From contig JAJTWR010000159.1 in assembly GCA_021613335.1 (NCBI GenBank), positions 424,501 to 488,500 of the forward strand: a DNA stretch of 64,000 nt, written 5' to 3'. This document shows positions 29,201 to 42,033 of this stretch, piece by piece. Origin of the DNA: Whitmania pigra. Lineage: Eukaryota; Annelida; Clitellata; Hirudinida; Haemopidae. Each line of letters starts with the position of its first letter. Position 1 is the stretch's first letter. The notes beneath the pieces were generated by a model, which ran no database searches, had not been told where the DNA came from, and saw only the letters and a list, made by a program, of their open reading frames with translations. The translations under genes were made by a program, and so were the position numbers.

Positions 29201-32200
29201 AAGTTGTAATAATCAAAGACTTCAACTCTTGCAGGTTTAGTCTGTACTACAAATACATCCTGAATAATCTTGAAATGAAAGCACGTTTCCAGCTTAGTGA
29301 TCTAAGAAAAAACAGTAATGGTTTTTCAGTTTCTATGACTGGCTACGACTGATTATGATTGAATATGACTGCTTATGATAAATTCTGATTGTTCACCTCA
29401 GGAAAATAAAACGTTGCAGAATTCTCATCAACTTCGTAATTCATGAGTGAGACTCCTGCATTGAGCACCTGGCATTGAAAAACATTCATTTATTGAAACA
29501 TACATCAGACAATATTTAAATAAATAAATAAGTAAATAAATAATTAAATAAATGTATTAAATTTTCAGCCTATTTAATTAATTCAGCCTTTTAAATGAAT
29601 AATAATCTGATTAAAATTGTTTTATTTTTAAAATACTATTGAATAAATAAGCCTAAAGTAAACCTCAATCTGAAGCCAAATATTGGAGTTATAAGTTGTA
29701 ATAATCAAAGGAGTTTGCATAATAAATTTAATTGGACTTAAAATTGACAAAGCAGAACTTGATGCCAACAAAATCAAGGGACTCTTGATCTCCATGCCAT
29801 CCAGTAGGAAAGTTGATAACCACCACACCCATGTTTGTCGATTCCTCTTGCCCATTGTAACTGAATAAATGGAATAACTTCTTAGTCATCGGTCGACAGA
29901 TCATCGTCACGAAGGAATAGAAACCAACACGAAGCAAATGTGGAGGACCATTTGTCTGCACGATTCCCGGACAGGTTTGAGTCCAACGGACACGTTGAAA
30001 ACTGATATGCTGTGCTGGTCGCCAGTGAAGGTCAGCACATTCAGCTTTGAACCAGCCTTAATGTGATCAAAACGTGTAACCAAAAAAGAATTATGCAAAA
30101 AATGCTTAGAACACAAAAATGACGACACATTTTCACATAATTACATGATTCTTATCATGCATTCAACTTATCTAGGTTACCATCTTAAAAATGAGTTTAT
30201 TGATTAAAAAATTTCTGTATTAAAGTGAAACAGTCAGTACTTGAACAGAAACACATCCGTCTCCTTTGACAGAATATTTCACTTTTCTCCTCAGCAAGTT
30301 GCCCGTCTCGACCTTCTGAACGAGAAGTTTATTGGTCGAGTTCACGACAAAAGTTGGGACCTTCCTGAGAGTAGTGAATGTTACGCTGACGTTCGAAGGA
30401 CTTGAAACGTGTTGTGCCAGTTTAGACAAGGCATTCAGGGCCACCACAGTGTCCTGAAGCAACAGAATGTATCTAAAAATTCCTCTGCAATAATTTCACT
30501 CAGCACTTCATCTTGGACAAGCAAAGTGGTGCAATACTCTAGCAATGGTATAATTTAACATGCACAAAAGGAAGATCTGCTTTTTACAAGCAGAGAACAT
30601 TAAAACATTATTGTTTGTGCTCCACAGTAGTTTAATTAAACAGACTTAGTAATTATTATAAGAGAAAGAATAGTGCAACCATGTAAATTAATAAACATGA
30701 GGCAAAAGGAACACATCATAAAATAGATGAAGAATAGAAGTAGAGCAAAAGAGAAATAATAACAGAGTGGATAAAATTAGCCTGTCTAAGTCCAATAAAT
30801 AAATTTATTACAAGTATGCTAAGTCCAATAAATCAACAACAAAAGGAAGCATTAAAAATATCATGATGACATCATGATAATGTGATAATTACATGATAAT
30901 TACAAATTAGTGGACCAAAATAAACCTGAGTGGAATAAAATCCTCCTTTTGGATTTCTTTTCCCCGAAAGCCAGTTAGCCATCCTAAGGAGTTGATTGAA
31001 GTCTGGCTGGTCGTTGTTCAACAGACTGAGCATGACATAAGAAGTCATCTCTATGTCAACTCCTAAGTCTCCTTCTAAACTCCAATACACTGAAGTATAT
31101 TAACCAGCATAAAGTAACAATTTAATTATTTCAGATATTAACCTAATCAGAAATGCAGTCAAACTATGCTAAATGTAACAATTTTCAGAGTAATGTAACC
31201 TCCTTCACTTTGGACTGATGCAGCTAAAACATGAGTGAGAAGTTCATTGTAAGCATCCATATATGATTGCCTGCTATTCATCACGAGCGAATGTGCATAC
31301 AACAGCAGTATGTTGTCGTAGAGAGCATTTTTTGATAAGTCTGCCAAACTTTCTTCCAGGCAGCTGTAGCCCTTCAGGACTGCAACATCCTGTTAATGAA
31401 ACCCATTTAAAGAGACTTGAACATCTATTTTTTAAACAATAATCTCATACCTGGTATTATATCAATTAGCTTAATAGTACAAATTCAACTGAATTTAATA
31501 ATTAAAAAATAATGTCAATAAATCTGTTATTGATTCAACAATTACTAACATCCACTTTGAGACCAGCTTCAACAAGAGAAGATACAATGTAAGCATTATA
31601 AGCCGCTGACGGTACAACACCATCGTGCTCCATGTGGCCCATCAAACTTCTTTGGAACAACTCACCAATCTTAAGCAGAATGACTTCTAATATTACTTAA
31701 CATAACTTTTACATAGTAATTCATTAATTTCTAATAACAAGTTCTAATAAAATATTTAATATTCAATGCTAAATCTAAATACAAGAAACAAGAAAAGTAG
31801 GAACCCTTATGTCATTGATGACAATATTAGCATTGGTGTAAATAAAAAAAACACAAAAAGTATAAAATGTTAATTGCAATGTCAATTCAGATGCTTAATA
31901 ATATCACAAACCAAAGGAAAGCATCCGTTATTGAGCTGAGAGTTTTGGATAAAATTGAGGCTTGTGTCAAAAAGTTCATGATCGATGTGAACATGCTCCA
32001 TGGCTCCTGCAAGTGACTTGACAACAAATGCAGTCAGCCATAAGCTGCCCTCGGTATCTAATTCTCCAAAGGCGCTATAGGAACCGTCGGCGTGCCTGAA
32101 CCGGAGAGATCTCTGGTAACCTTGTTAGAGCAAGTTAATACAAATTTTAGCACCAAACTGAATTACTTATTGAAAAAAAAAAGAGAATTTAAAACGTTTG

Positions 32201-35200
32201 TGTTAAGTTAAATATTAAAACACTACAACTTACCAACTTTCAGATAATCCACTGCTTTTCTTGCAACATCTTCAGTCAAAAGATGAGACCTTTTGAGGTA
32301 ATTCAAAATGTAAATATTTGGCACAAATTTCACCATGATCTGTTCCCCACATCCTGTTGGAAGACCTAAAACACTCTCAAGGTTTGCAAGGGCGGATGCC
32401 ATCAAATCTCCTGTTTCAATGATGATTTAATCATTTACAGCTATCAATCCAATCGTAATTTTCATTATAATCTTACCAGACACAGCTACAAATGATTTTA
32501 CTGAATCCTTGACAATATCTTCACTGGATGGTAGAAGTAACATATCTCCAGATGCTGCATAGGAAATATATGTGTTAAATAAATTCAATCAATTCCACCT
32601 CAATAAATCACCTGGAGCACAGACGTAAACACTCTGAATAATTTCTTCTGGCTTTCCTTCTGGCTGATTGAAATTAAAAACTAGTGACTACTAAAAAACA
32701 AATAATCTTTAATGCTTGCAATAAACAAAGATCACTTTAAAATTTGTTCACTCAACTTTATTGAAAGTTAGTTTGTTAAAGAAATGAGCTAACCTCTACA
32801 CGAATGGTGTGAGTAACCGAATCTTGAACATTAACGTCAGTTAAAAGATTTTCATCTAAGTTATGGGATTTGGCCTGAGATGAAAAATTTAGGAAATAAG
32901 AATACAAGATGTATTTGTTGAAGTAATTGAATTGTGTATCTTCTAATAAATCATTTGAAAACCTTGATAAATAAATAAATTATTCACATGTATTGTCAAG
33001 TTAGCTTTTCCGACTTTTTTGGCTCCAACTGTCAAATTAACAACTTTTGCAACTCCTCCACAAAGAGTGAATTCATTTGATCTCAATTTGAAGACATTCA
33101 AGTGGTTATCATGTGAAATGTTCAGTTCGACCTGTGAAAAATTACAAGCTGCAAATGTATTTTCAGGTATTTGTAGGCATACAAAGAAAATACCCTGATG
33201 CAAGCAGGTAAGTAGCTATGGATGCTGAGAGGGACAATGGCCCTCTCTCCTTTAATAATTGAATAGGGGAGGTTGAGGGAGAGGAAAAATGGTTGAAAGC
33301 CAGTGATTGAAAACTGAGGTGCCACGGACAGACCCGTCTCTGTCCCGATGCAGAAACCATTACCAGACCATTCGGTAATAGTGTGAGGCAAGGTTAGTGA
33401 AATGTTTTTGCCTTCATGACCCTCTCTATTTTACAAGTTAAGAATGGTAAATAATTAAATTAAAATAATCCCACAGATATTATTAAAGAAAAAGACAAAC
33501 TAGTTAATTGGTTTCATATTTTTTTCAATGAAGAGTTACAAAGTCCGAAGTATAACAAGCCAGGAATCTTATATTTTAATGCAAACATTCATATTCCTCT
33601 CAGACCAATTATTTCAGAATGCAAAACATTATATTTTTGCTACTATTTGAATTAATCAAGAATCTGATTTCATCATATTGCCGATCTAAATATAGCATAT
33701 AAAAAAACAACTCCAACCCAGGAGGTTTGTGTTGCATTTATTTGGAATTACATTAATTTCTCTGAGTAACAATATCTCCAGAGCTTTTTATATTCAGCGT
33801 GACAATCCACATTTCGTTATTAATTTACAGATAAACCTTTGCTTGTTAATGTATACATAATGTATAATGTATATATTCTGTGGTTCTCAAAAACTTACAT
33901 AATCTTATTTTGATGTTTTATTTACTTATTGCTGCATAAATTAAATTAAATTAATTAAAATAAACTCACTCAATCTCAAAGAGCTCCCAAATCCATGATT
34001 CAGGAAAAAAGTCTCGGAGCAGTGGCACCTGTGAAAATTCCAAGGTGGGTGGCGAGGTGCTCGTGGTGAAAGGTATCGGAATGATCTCCTCCTCCACTGG
34101 AAATGAGGAAATGGAGAAAGTAATGAAAGATATGAAAGATTCATCGGTCTTTCTTACAGTTAAATGGTTTGCAAAACTCTTGTGAAACTTCAAAATCAGA
34201 AAGAACATTCAAGTCTTCCATCTAGAAAAAATAAGGGAAATAATGTTAAAATTAATAAAATAACAAAAATTAGCAAGAAACAACAACTGAGGCCCACCTG
34301 GAAAGCATCTCTGGAACCTGCAAAAGTAGGCCTACCCCTGGGGTCCCAGACTGAAGCCAAAGAATTGGAGGGATCGTCTATGTCGCACGACCTCTGCTTC
34401 TTTATGGATTTTGGTGATCTTTCAACATCCCAGTGCTTTTGTATCTTCAGAACAAAAAACAAATAGCGGAATGACTCCACAAATAAATGAAATATGATTT
34501 GAATTTCATTAATTTAATTAATTAATTTTCATTAATTTAATTAATTCCATTTTGATTAAATAAATCTAAACAAAAGAAATTTTGTACATAGTGCATGATT
34601 AAACATGCAAAAGTATCTTAGATAAACAACTCCATCAAACCATTTCATAATCAAGATATTCAACAGGGGAGAGAGTTTCTACGCTTTTATCGTATATACT
34701 GAGGGAACAGAGCGACTTTCCGGGGAAATGAATCTTCAACAACGTTTCCAAACCTGGTTGGAGCTTCTGAGTCAAGAAATTCACGTGAACCTGGAAAAGC
34801 ATTAAAAATCCGCTCAGATTCTTGAAGCAAGATTCACTTGCTAACAAAACTCACAATCACAACTTACATGATGTTTGGGTTCGTATCGAACCCTGAATTT
34901 GATCGAGTCAGCTACAACCTCGCCCTCGACCTCCGTGAACAAAAGAAAAGTAACAACACCAGTGACCCCTTTCAGGTCAATCTCTCTTTCATGTTTATAG
35001 TTATGGAACACTTCATTGTCTTTGTGGATGCTGCTTCCCAATGTTTCCACCTTGAAATGATCTGCTCTCAAAGAATTCAGATATTTTGAATATTTTTGAA
35101 TAGTTTTATAATTTTTAATGTGAAATTATCTTTCATAATTCCTGTAATATTATGTATAATAATATTAGATTTCATTGCCAATACATGCCAATTGTTGTTG

Positions 35201-38200
35201 TTTTGCATTAATATGACTCGTAATAAACATTTCCACGCATTGGTTTCCAAGGACCATGAAATATATATTGTAATTTAATAACATCCTTACTATTATCACT
35301 ATGATTATAATTATCATTATTATGTGAAGAACTATGGTATTGAAAACCCATCAAATAGGAAGTGTTTGAAAATTTAATAATTTAATAATGATATTACCTT
35401 CATTTCCAAAATTTAATGAAAAATTTCCAACTTTATAGGGCTGGCCTTGCGAGTAAACCTAAGTAATAATGACATCAAAAACAAAATAAAACTACTAAGA
35501 TATTTTGTCTAGGTTTGAAAGTCAATTTTATATGTAATTAACTTTTGTTACATGAACATGGAATGCAAGGCTTGTATTCAGTTTCTTAACATAATATATT
35601 AATAATAATATATATAATATATATATTACATCACATGCAAGCATGATAATCAAGAATAAAAGGATTAGAGAAAATTTAACTATTTTCTAAAGTGAATTAC
35701 CACATTAACTCTCACCACATATCTAAATAAAGCCTCTCCATTGGCAGATGGGACTTTTTTGACCAATGAGAATGTCAAATGGAATGGCTCCACAACGGCA
35801 AAACCATTTTTATCGCAGTTGTTTGCTATACCCAAATAGCTGGAGTTTGGTGAAATCCACCTTCTCAGAAACAAGTCTTTGCTCAAGTCAAAAAGAATGT
35901 AGGGTCTCTCAGGACCAACCTCAAGTTAGACATAAAATTGTCAAAAAATCTTATATCAACTTTCAAGGAAAATGAAACTTTAAAAATTTACATAAATTAT
36001 TTCTCATTGCAAAATGCAACACATCATGTATCACATAACCAAAACAGTAAAAAACTACACTTCATTATAAATTTGTTTCACTTCTCAAAACAGGTCACCC
36101 ATTTGCTTCTGTTATTACAGTCTTAGTCTTCTTGATAATTGAATTGTAATAATGTCATAAAGCCAGTCCGGCGCAGAACGACAAAGTGATGAATGGGTTT
36201 AAGTCAACTCACTCTTAAGGAGTGGTAACTGAAATTCTCAGAAACAATGGGAGGTATTGCAATTGGAATGAAACCATCTTCATCAGATACCACATCTCCC
36301 AGTTGCCCTCCATTTCTGTCATATACGCTGAACTTTACTCCTTTCGCTTTTACATGATCGTCAAAGTAGGCTTGAATCTAAGAGAAATCGTAATTTAATT
36401 TAATAAAAAAGTCAAATAATGTTACGATCTTTACAAAGTGTTGACTAACAAAACAACGATAAGCTATGCCAGGTTTCACATAGTCGTTACAAAATGGAGA
36501 AAATTTCAAACTTATGGCTTTGTAGATGGGAGTTCTGTGAGAAACGGTTCTGGAAATTCCTAGACATTAATTAATTAATTAATTCACAGAATTCCCAAAT
36601 TATCAATTGCAATAAAATGCCAGCAAATGTTACTGCAAGCAATGACATACCTGTTTCGTTTTCAACGACCGTCACTAAAACTTCAAGACTCTGACTAAAA
36701 CGAAATCCAAACGTGATGGTTTCATAATTGAGCAAACTGAGTACAGTGCATCCATCATTGTCCAACTGCAATTAGTGTTTGACGTTAGACAAGCTGCAAC
36801 TGACATTCTTTTGGTAGACATTAAATATCTCCGGATGTTTCAGAGACAGGATTTCAGTTAAGTGAATGACATTTAAAAAGTGATAAAAATATCAAATATT
36901 TGCCGGAACAAGATCATCACAAGTAACCCCTACCATCACATCAAAGTTAAAAAATAAATTTATTTACCTAATCTTCAATTCCAATAATGATAATGCTTTA
37001 TTGCTTACGATAATAACAGCAATAATAATCAATTGTTGTTAATAATAGAATGTCGAGCATGTCACCAGCACGTAATTACAAGAAAGTCAACAACCTCCTG
37101 AATATGTTCTGATCCATCAGGCAATTTAAAAAAGGTTTGACCTGCCACAGGCTTGTTGTAAGTATATCTGCACGTAATAATGTATTGCTATTATAACTAG
37201 TTCATAGTACCAACGGCAGAGGAATAAATGGACTTTATCAAGTTCATTACTTCGACATTTGTATTTCAAAAACGTTTTTATCTCAAAGAAGCACAATGTT
37301 AAACTATGTAATGTTTTATTGCAGTTATAAGAGATATCATTATTTTTGCTAATGTTTTTCAATTATAATAAATACAAGACTATTTAACATCAGTCAGTTA
37401 ATAAAGACACTGTATAAATTCTTAAATATATAATTCCCACCAGCCATTACTGATGACTTTTAGATGGATTTAAATAAACCAATCTGCCATCACTCACTGA
37501 GCACAAGCTTTGTAAGAGACATTGACACCATATGCGAATTGCAAGTATTTTGGGTTGCTCTCGACACTTAATGAAAACTTTGGAAGTACTGGAACGATTG
37601 AGAAACAATAAATTAAATACATTCACATCCAGGAACATGCATAATTAATTCAAACTTAATACCAACCGTATTGCAAGACTTCGAATTGTTTTGCTTTCCT
37701 GGTGTAAGTGGTTTCTACCACAAATTCCCAACTGCCGAGTCTCGGGTCCGAAGACAATGGAAATTCAAAGTCATAAATTCCTGGTGTGCACGAGACCAAA
37801 TAAAGTAATTGAGGTGATTATATAAATTTAACCATAACCATTACAACCTATTAAAAATACTAAAAAATTAGAAATGGTTGCAGCATAGGCCACTTAATTG
37901 TAGCTTGGATTTAAAATTATTTATTGGAACATTTTTAAACAACATTTCACTCACAATATAAAAGAATCCTTCATAAAACATCATTCAAACCAAATTTATT
38001 ATTTTCAAACCTAATTTTGAGCTGGGATTAAGCCATTGGCCAACAACTGTGTTCTTAGAATCAGTGATCTGAGCTTTTACTATCTGCAAAAATAGCAATG
38101 TAAATAATTAAACAACAATGACAATAATAATATTTCAGTGCAAGAGTCCACCTGGTTATCCTGTGGGTGCAAATTTCTTTCATCCAATGTCAAAGCTCGG

Positions 38201-38946
38201 ATTCGAACTGATCAAAATAAATATTTTTGTTGATCTTAATTCCCATTGTAACTTTATAACTTTAGCTTACAAGACAAAATCTGAAGTATTTGGAAAGCAG
38301 ATCTTGCAAATGAAGCAAGAACATTGTATGTACACAAAAGGTAAAGAGCTTGACTAAACAAACATCAACAGAAGTTACATTTAGTTAATTTGACCTTTAT
38401 CGGATGGTTTGTAGAAAGGTTTATCAGTCTGGATGAATATATAACTCCTCTTTGAAGTCACAGCAATTGCAAGAACTTTCTGGAAAGAATAGGTTTCATT
38501 AGGGTTGGAAATTGTGACTTTCAGATTGAATTCTGAACAAGAATGTTCTGGTGATGGCACTTGGTAAATAACTGAAATTTTTTAAATTAAAATTTTGTAG
38601 TTAATTGATGTTTTATATGCAAACTTAGATCATATATTTTACATAGGGCTGCACAATTATTATAAGAACATTGTTTCCTTATGACGATTATTTAGCAGAT
38701 GTCAACTTAATTGTGCAATTGCTCAATTGTATTTACTTAACACACTCATTTATTTACTAACCATCACCATCTGTGACTGGCCCAAAGTCATAAATCTGAT
38801 GATAAGAATCCTTGCAAGAATCGCCGGCTGACAATTCAACTCCAATGAATAGGTCAAGATGACTGGAATTCTCAATAAAATTTGAGACCAAAAGGGGATT
38901 TGTGACATTTTGAGTCCATAGTTTCTGAGTTGAGACCACAAAACCT
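26246..38946 (-). CDS. Thioester protein of the alpha-2-macroglobulin/complement family with a C-terminal NTR-like domain
   Basis: Secreted protease trap or opsonin family. 36 exons in phase at all 35 joins, about 1,550 aa, first (signal) exon not found. 5' to 3': 38946-38762, 38571-38395, 38207-38152, 38083-38011, 37780-37667, 37588-37498, 37167-37095, 36765-36651, 36559-36450, 36377-36213, 35919-35701, 35458-35398, 35064-34868, 34790-34641, 34444-34298, 34221-34158, 34096-33970, 33425-33194, 33131-32988, 32874-32794, 32662-32611, 32554-32477, 32410-32234, 32120-31912, 31669-31556, 31389-31200, 31089-30926, 30453-30241, 30056-29962, 29860-29770, 29468-29397, 29301-29199, 28931-28876, 28731-28596, 27003-26884, 26448-26246. 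Landmarks: IFIQTDKPFYKPSDK, VLPKFSLSVES, LCSLSIYDKSVE, FFPESWIWE, PHTITEWSGNGFC, FQPFFLSLNLPYS, thioester GCGEQ (32354-32340), DGSYSAFGELDTEGSLWLTA, receptor-binding-domain end ARVEVFDYYNL. Then a Cys-rich tail with SGPAGCQCP, VLHACSKKFSYWLNRTS, EGDCSC and SIKRSLACEWWSYE*. There is no six-Cys anaphylatoxin module; the bait-like stretch holds a basic KKQRS. Confidence 0.9.
27790..28376 (+). pseudogene. Retrotransposon pol C-terminal remnant inside the penultimate intron of the thioester gene
   Basis: Seen: broken frames, then a clean stretch at 28090-28376 with ITDVAISDDVNVLKIETEK, KYKDLQMEIARMWN, VVLVVVGALGTMSDNF and NIALNGTAHIIRKILG*. Known: IDIAIPxDxNIxxKExEKxxKYxDLxxEIxxxW...VxxVVIGALG...LQKxAxLGTAHILRKxL is the familiar C-terminal end of a large group of invertebrate non-LTR ORFs, with the D and E/K residues of a restriction-like nuclease. 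It is oriented opposite to the host gene. Earlier frames (27790-28080) carry stops, so it is dead. A flanking minus-strand open frame (27451-27693) may belong to the same insertion. Confidence 0.7.
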
Positions 38947-41469
38947 CTGAAAGATTAGTTATATCATGAAATTCCAAAATATATCATGATAATTTTATAT
39001 TTTGAACATTTTTCACAACAAAACATTAAAGTTAATGATTTTAAGAACTTTATTTTGAGAATTGGCATTTCTGATATCCTCCCCACCTTTTTCATCAATT
39101 TCATGCACTCACAACCAAAAAAGTAATCCTAATTTACTGAAATTTTATTAAATTTGCCATTTCTCTTCCTCTAGATATAGATGAAATCGTCCCTGGTTAC
39201 GCCAACAGTGAAATAAGTTGACCCCCTCTGAATTCTCAAGAATACGCATTTTATCCTGCGAACGGCAATGGAAGCAACAGTCGCTACGTGTCGTGTTCGC
39301 AACCCATCTCGCACCGCCAGGGATCGTCCTCGGGTAGGGGCGCTATATAAATGATGGATCGATTAAGAAGTGCCTTCACATCCTATTCAGATGCATAAGG
39401 CAGTCAAAAAATTGGCTAAAAATTGGCAAAAAAATGAAAATACATTTTAAAAGTGCCTCTGTTTGGTTGATTCGCAAAAATGCTCACGTCCATAATTACA
39501 TAGAAAAGCAATCAATACGAGATCAATCGGTTTATATAGCAAGATTTTATATTATCATTATGTTAACTAATTTATTCGAATGGACAAATTTATGGAACGC
39601 CAACTCCCTGCCAGCTACATTTCTCAAGGCATAACCTTCGGGGCTGATAATGGTAATGATAAGCAACGATTGCGTGTTAATCATTTAATCGAGCATGTAA
39701 AACATACAAACCTCATATTACCCTGGCATTCAACAAATGCGGAAAGCAAAACAAGACAGCAGACGACTCTCAACACTTCCATTATTGATTGAGTCAGACC
39801 TAAACGGTGTCCTCTGCTTTAATTTCTGGAGAATATAGCATTTCATTAACTTTACGATAAAAGTTAAACACTTAAATTTTTCTAATTTACTAACTGAAGT
39901 TTTATGTCTTCGCCACCTGTTCCAAGCGACGATTAAGTCACTTTTGGCAACTCTGGCTTTAAACAAGATATTACAAGTCGAACTGTGGACCTCAAAAATA
40001 TGCAGGCTTTGATGATGCACCTGATTAAAGGGAACACTCAGTGTGAAATAATTTTCTAACTACCAACTGTTTCGAATTAAAGCTCCGTCTCGAGACAAAG
40101 TTGCTTTAACTTGGACTAATGAAAATCACTTCAGAAATCCAGTCACTAATTAAAATAAATAAAAATGCAACAAAGTTATTTAAAATTAACTTATGTAATA
40201 TTTTCTTTACAAAATTGATGAGTCATCGAACAAAACAAGATCAAGAGCGGTTGAGAAACGTTTACTAAGAGAACTATGGTCAGAGACGCCAAGAGGGGGG
40301 CGGGATCAAGAGGAGAAATTCCGTGTTGTCCCGTCCGAGTTTTGAAATATTGCAATCAAAACCGTTTTTGTTTATCCATAACCAAATTGACATAGCATAG
40401 GAACCTGTTACCGCTGTGCTTATCCTAGACCTGGAGCCGACAGCCGCCAAGCTGCATAATATCGCAGCCGCAGCCGATTTTGAAATCTTGAGTCACCGCT
40501 AATTTTACAGCAGTCATATTCGATTGCATTCATTAGGCGCTTGATTCAATGACGTAGAATATGTGTCAGTTTCCAGCACGATGGTAAACTTGCGTGATGG
40601 TATCACGATACGCTTAACTTGTTATAAGTTCAGCATATAAATATTTTAAACAAACACTGCCCTTTTGGAAACGAAGGTTATTCTCCCAGCTTGGTAGAAT
40701 TTACTTGACAATCAGTCAGTTCAGTGCCAGTCGAAGAGTTGTTCTCTACAACAGCAACAAAACTAATTTTGAATGGGAAAAGGTCATCATTAACGACTTA
40801 CAAACTAAACTAAATTTCCTTTCTTTATGATAATGATGCAAAATGTAGATAAATTGGTTCACTGGCAAACAGTCGTGACTTTTGTGTTTTTTAAGTTAAT
40901 GGTGAATATTTGATCATGTGATTTGTTATATTTATTTATTTATTTAAATTTTATTTTCATTTTATATTCATTTTTGTATTTTATTGCTATTTTTTTATAG
41001 TTTGTCCCAGTGTCATTAATTTCGCAAACAGTTAATCATAACTTTAGTACTACAGTGGAACCCATTTATCTCGACCACCAACCCTATTAAGTCGACGTTT
41101 TTGAAATGGAACCTCCAAATTCTCTATTTGTCTTGGCATTTTCTCATCAGCTATGTCGATTCTTTTATGTCACCGAACCCCAATATCTCCAGCATAAAAG
41201 AGGGCCGAATTCGCCACTTTACATCGGTTATCAAGCAATTAGCGGTTAGCAATTGCAATTAGCACCAGACAAATGCCGTCAAATTTTAATCAAAAGATCG
41301 AAAAACAACATTCCGCCCAACAAATACACAATCTCCTCAAACACATTATCCGTGAACTTCTTGCCCTCATAGACAGCAAATTCACTTTCAAAGCCCATAT
41401 GGACAAAATCATGTACAAGAACTTTATCAGAATACTTTATCAGAATTAGACATCCTCAAATGCTTCCGC
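38947..41469. other. Upstream flank of the thioester gene, no exon identified
   Basis: The signal-peptide exon and promoter of the thioester gene should be here, but I could not find an ATG with a hydrophobic leader and a phase-1 donor. At 40283-40420 lies one copy of a possible dispersed repeat shared with 54452-54600. At 41360-41430 (+) the words LIDSKFTFKAHMDKIMYKN recall the reverse-transcriptase thumb motif (DSKLSFKxHIDKI), a very short retrotransposon scrap. Confidence 0.4.
40283..40420. repeat. Dispersed repeat copy, related to 54452-54600
   Basis: Seen: shared words in the same order in both places: CGCCAAGAGG, a G-rich run, GTCCCG then AGTTTT, a T-rich run, CAAATTGACATAGCATAG here and TAAATTAGCAGAGCATAG there. 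Identity is moderate and gapped. No terminal structure recognised. Confidence 0.45.
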
Positions 41470-41840
41470 TCAAGAGATAAACGAATATTGACCAGAGCAT
41501 ATTGCACATACATGTATGCTCGACCCATCTTCGAATACTATTATTATATTTTTAAGCATTTGTTTATATATTGCTTTTATTAAGGTTTTGACGAGTTTTC
41601 TGTCAAGTTCTTTCCAGGCACTCCTAACGGTGTTTTCCAGGTCATATTTGGATTGGAACCGCATTCCATTGTTGTAAACCAGTCTTGACATTCCCCGGAC
41701 GTATTCTACAGGATTTAAGTCCGGGGAATAGGCCGGCCAACTCATAAACTTCAAATTTTTGTCCCCTACCCCGGTCTTGGAAAAAAGCTGAAATGACGTC
41801 CCCACTTCTTGTCTAAATTCCGGTGGCAATCTCCCCAATT
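41470..41840 (-). pseudogene. Tc1-type transposase remnant, C-terminal part
   Basis: Seen on the minus strand: FMSWPAYSPDLNPVEYV followed by RLVYNNGMRFQSKYDLENTV, RSAWKELDRKLVKTLIKAIY and KQMLKNII. Known: WPAxSPDLNPIExxW is the third catalytic block (the E of DDE/DDxE) of Tc1/mariner transposases. The N-terminal DNA-binding part and the first two Asp residues are missing, and the canonical EN(V)W is EYVRG here, so it is inactive. Confidence 0.85.
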
Positions 41841-42033
41841 ACATTCTTGCTTTTTAAGGCGGGAAAAGCTAAAATAATTCCCTTTGGGAACTCTAAGGCG
41901 GAGTATGAAGAAACTTGAAGATGACCGTAGTTTCATATTTTTTTAAATTTTAATTTCATTTCTCATAAAGGGTGAGCTTGACTAAATTGCGCTCGCAAAT
42001 AATCTGATTATCAAAATTTACTTTAGTAAAAAC

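Noticed and set aside
38190..38215. GGATTCGAACTGATC as a tRNA T-arm
   Set aside because: It lies in a coding exon and no acceptor or anticodon stem surrounds it. I found no convincing tRNA in the window.
38100..38357. Plus-strand open frame MTIIIFQCKSPPGYP
   Set aside because: Antisense to the small exon 38207-38152 (RIRALTLDERNLHPQDN) needed to keep the thioester gene in frame.
38750..38977. 75-residue frame beginning MEFHDITNLSEVLW as the possible start of the thioester protein
   Set aside because: The other frame (GFVVSTQKLWTQN...) matches the A2M N-terminal pattern and joins in phase to the next exon, so this is a shadow.
41360..41430. Possible reverse-transcriptase fragment (LIDSKFTFKAHMDKI)
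   Set aside because: Only about 20 residues resemble the motif and there is no flanking support; mentioned but not called as a feature.
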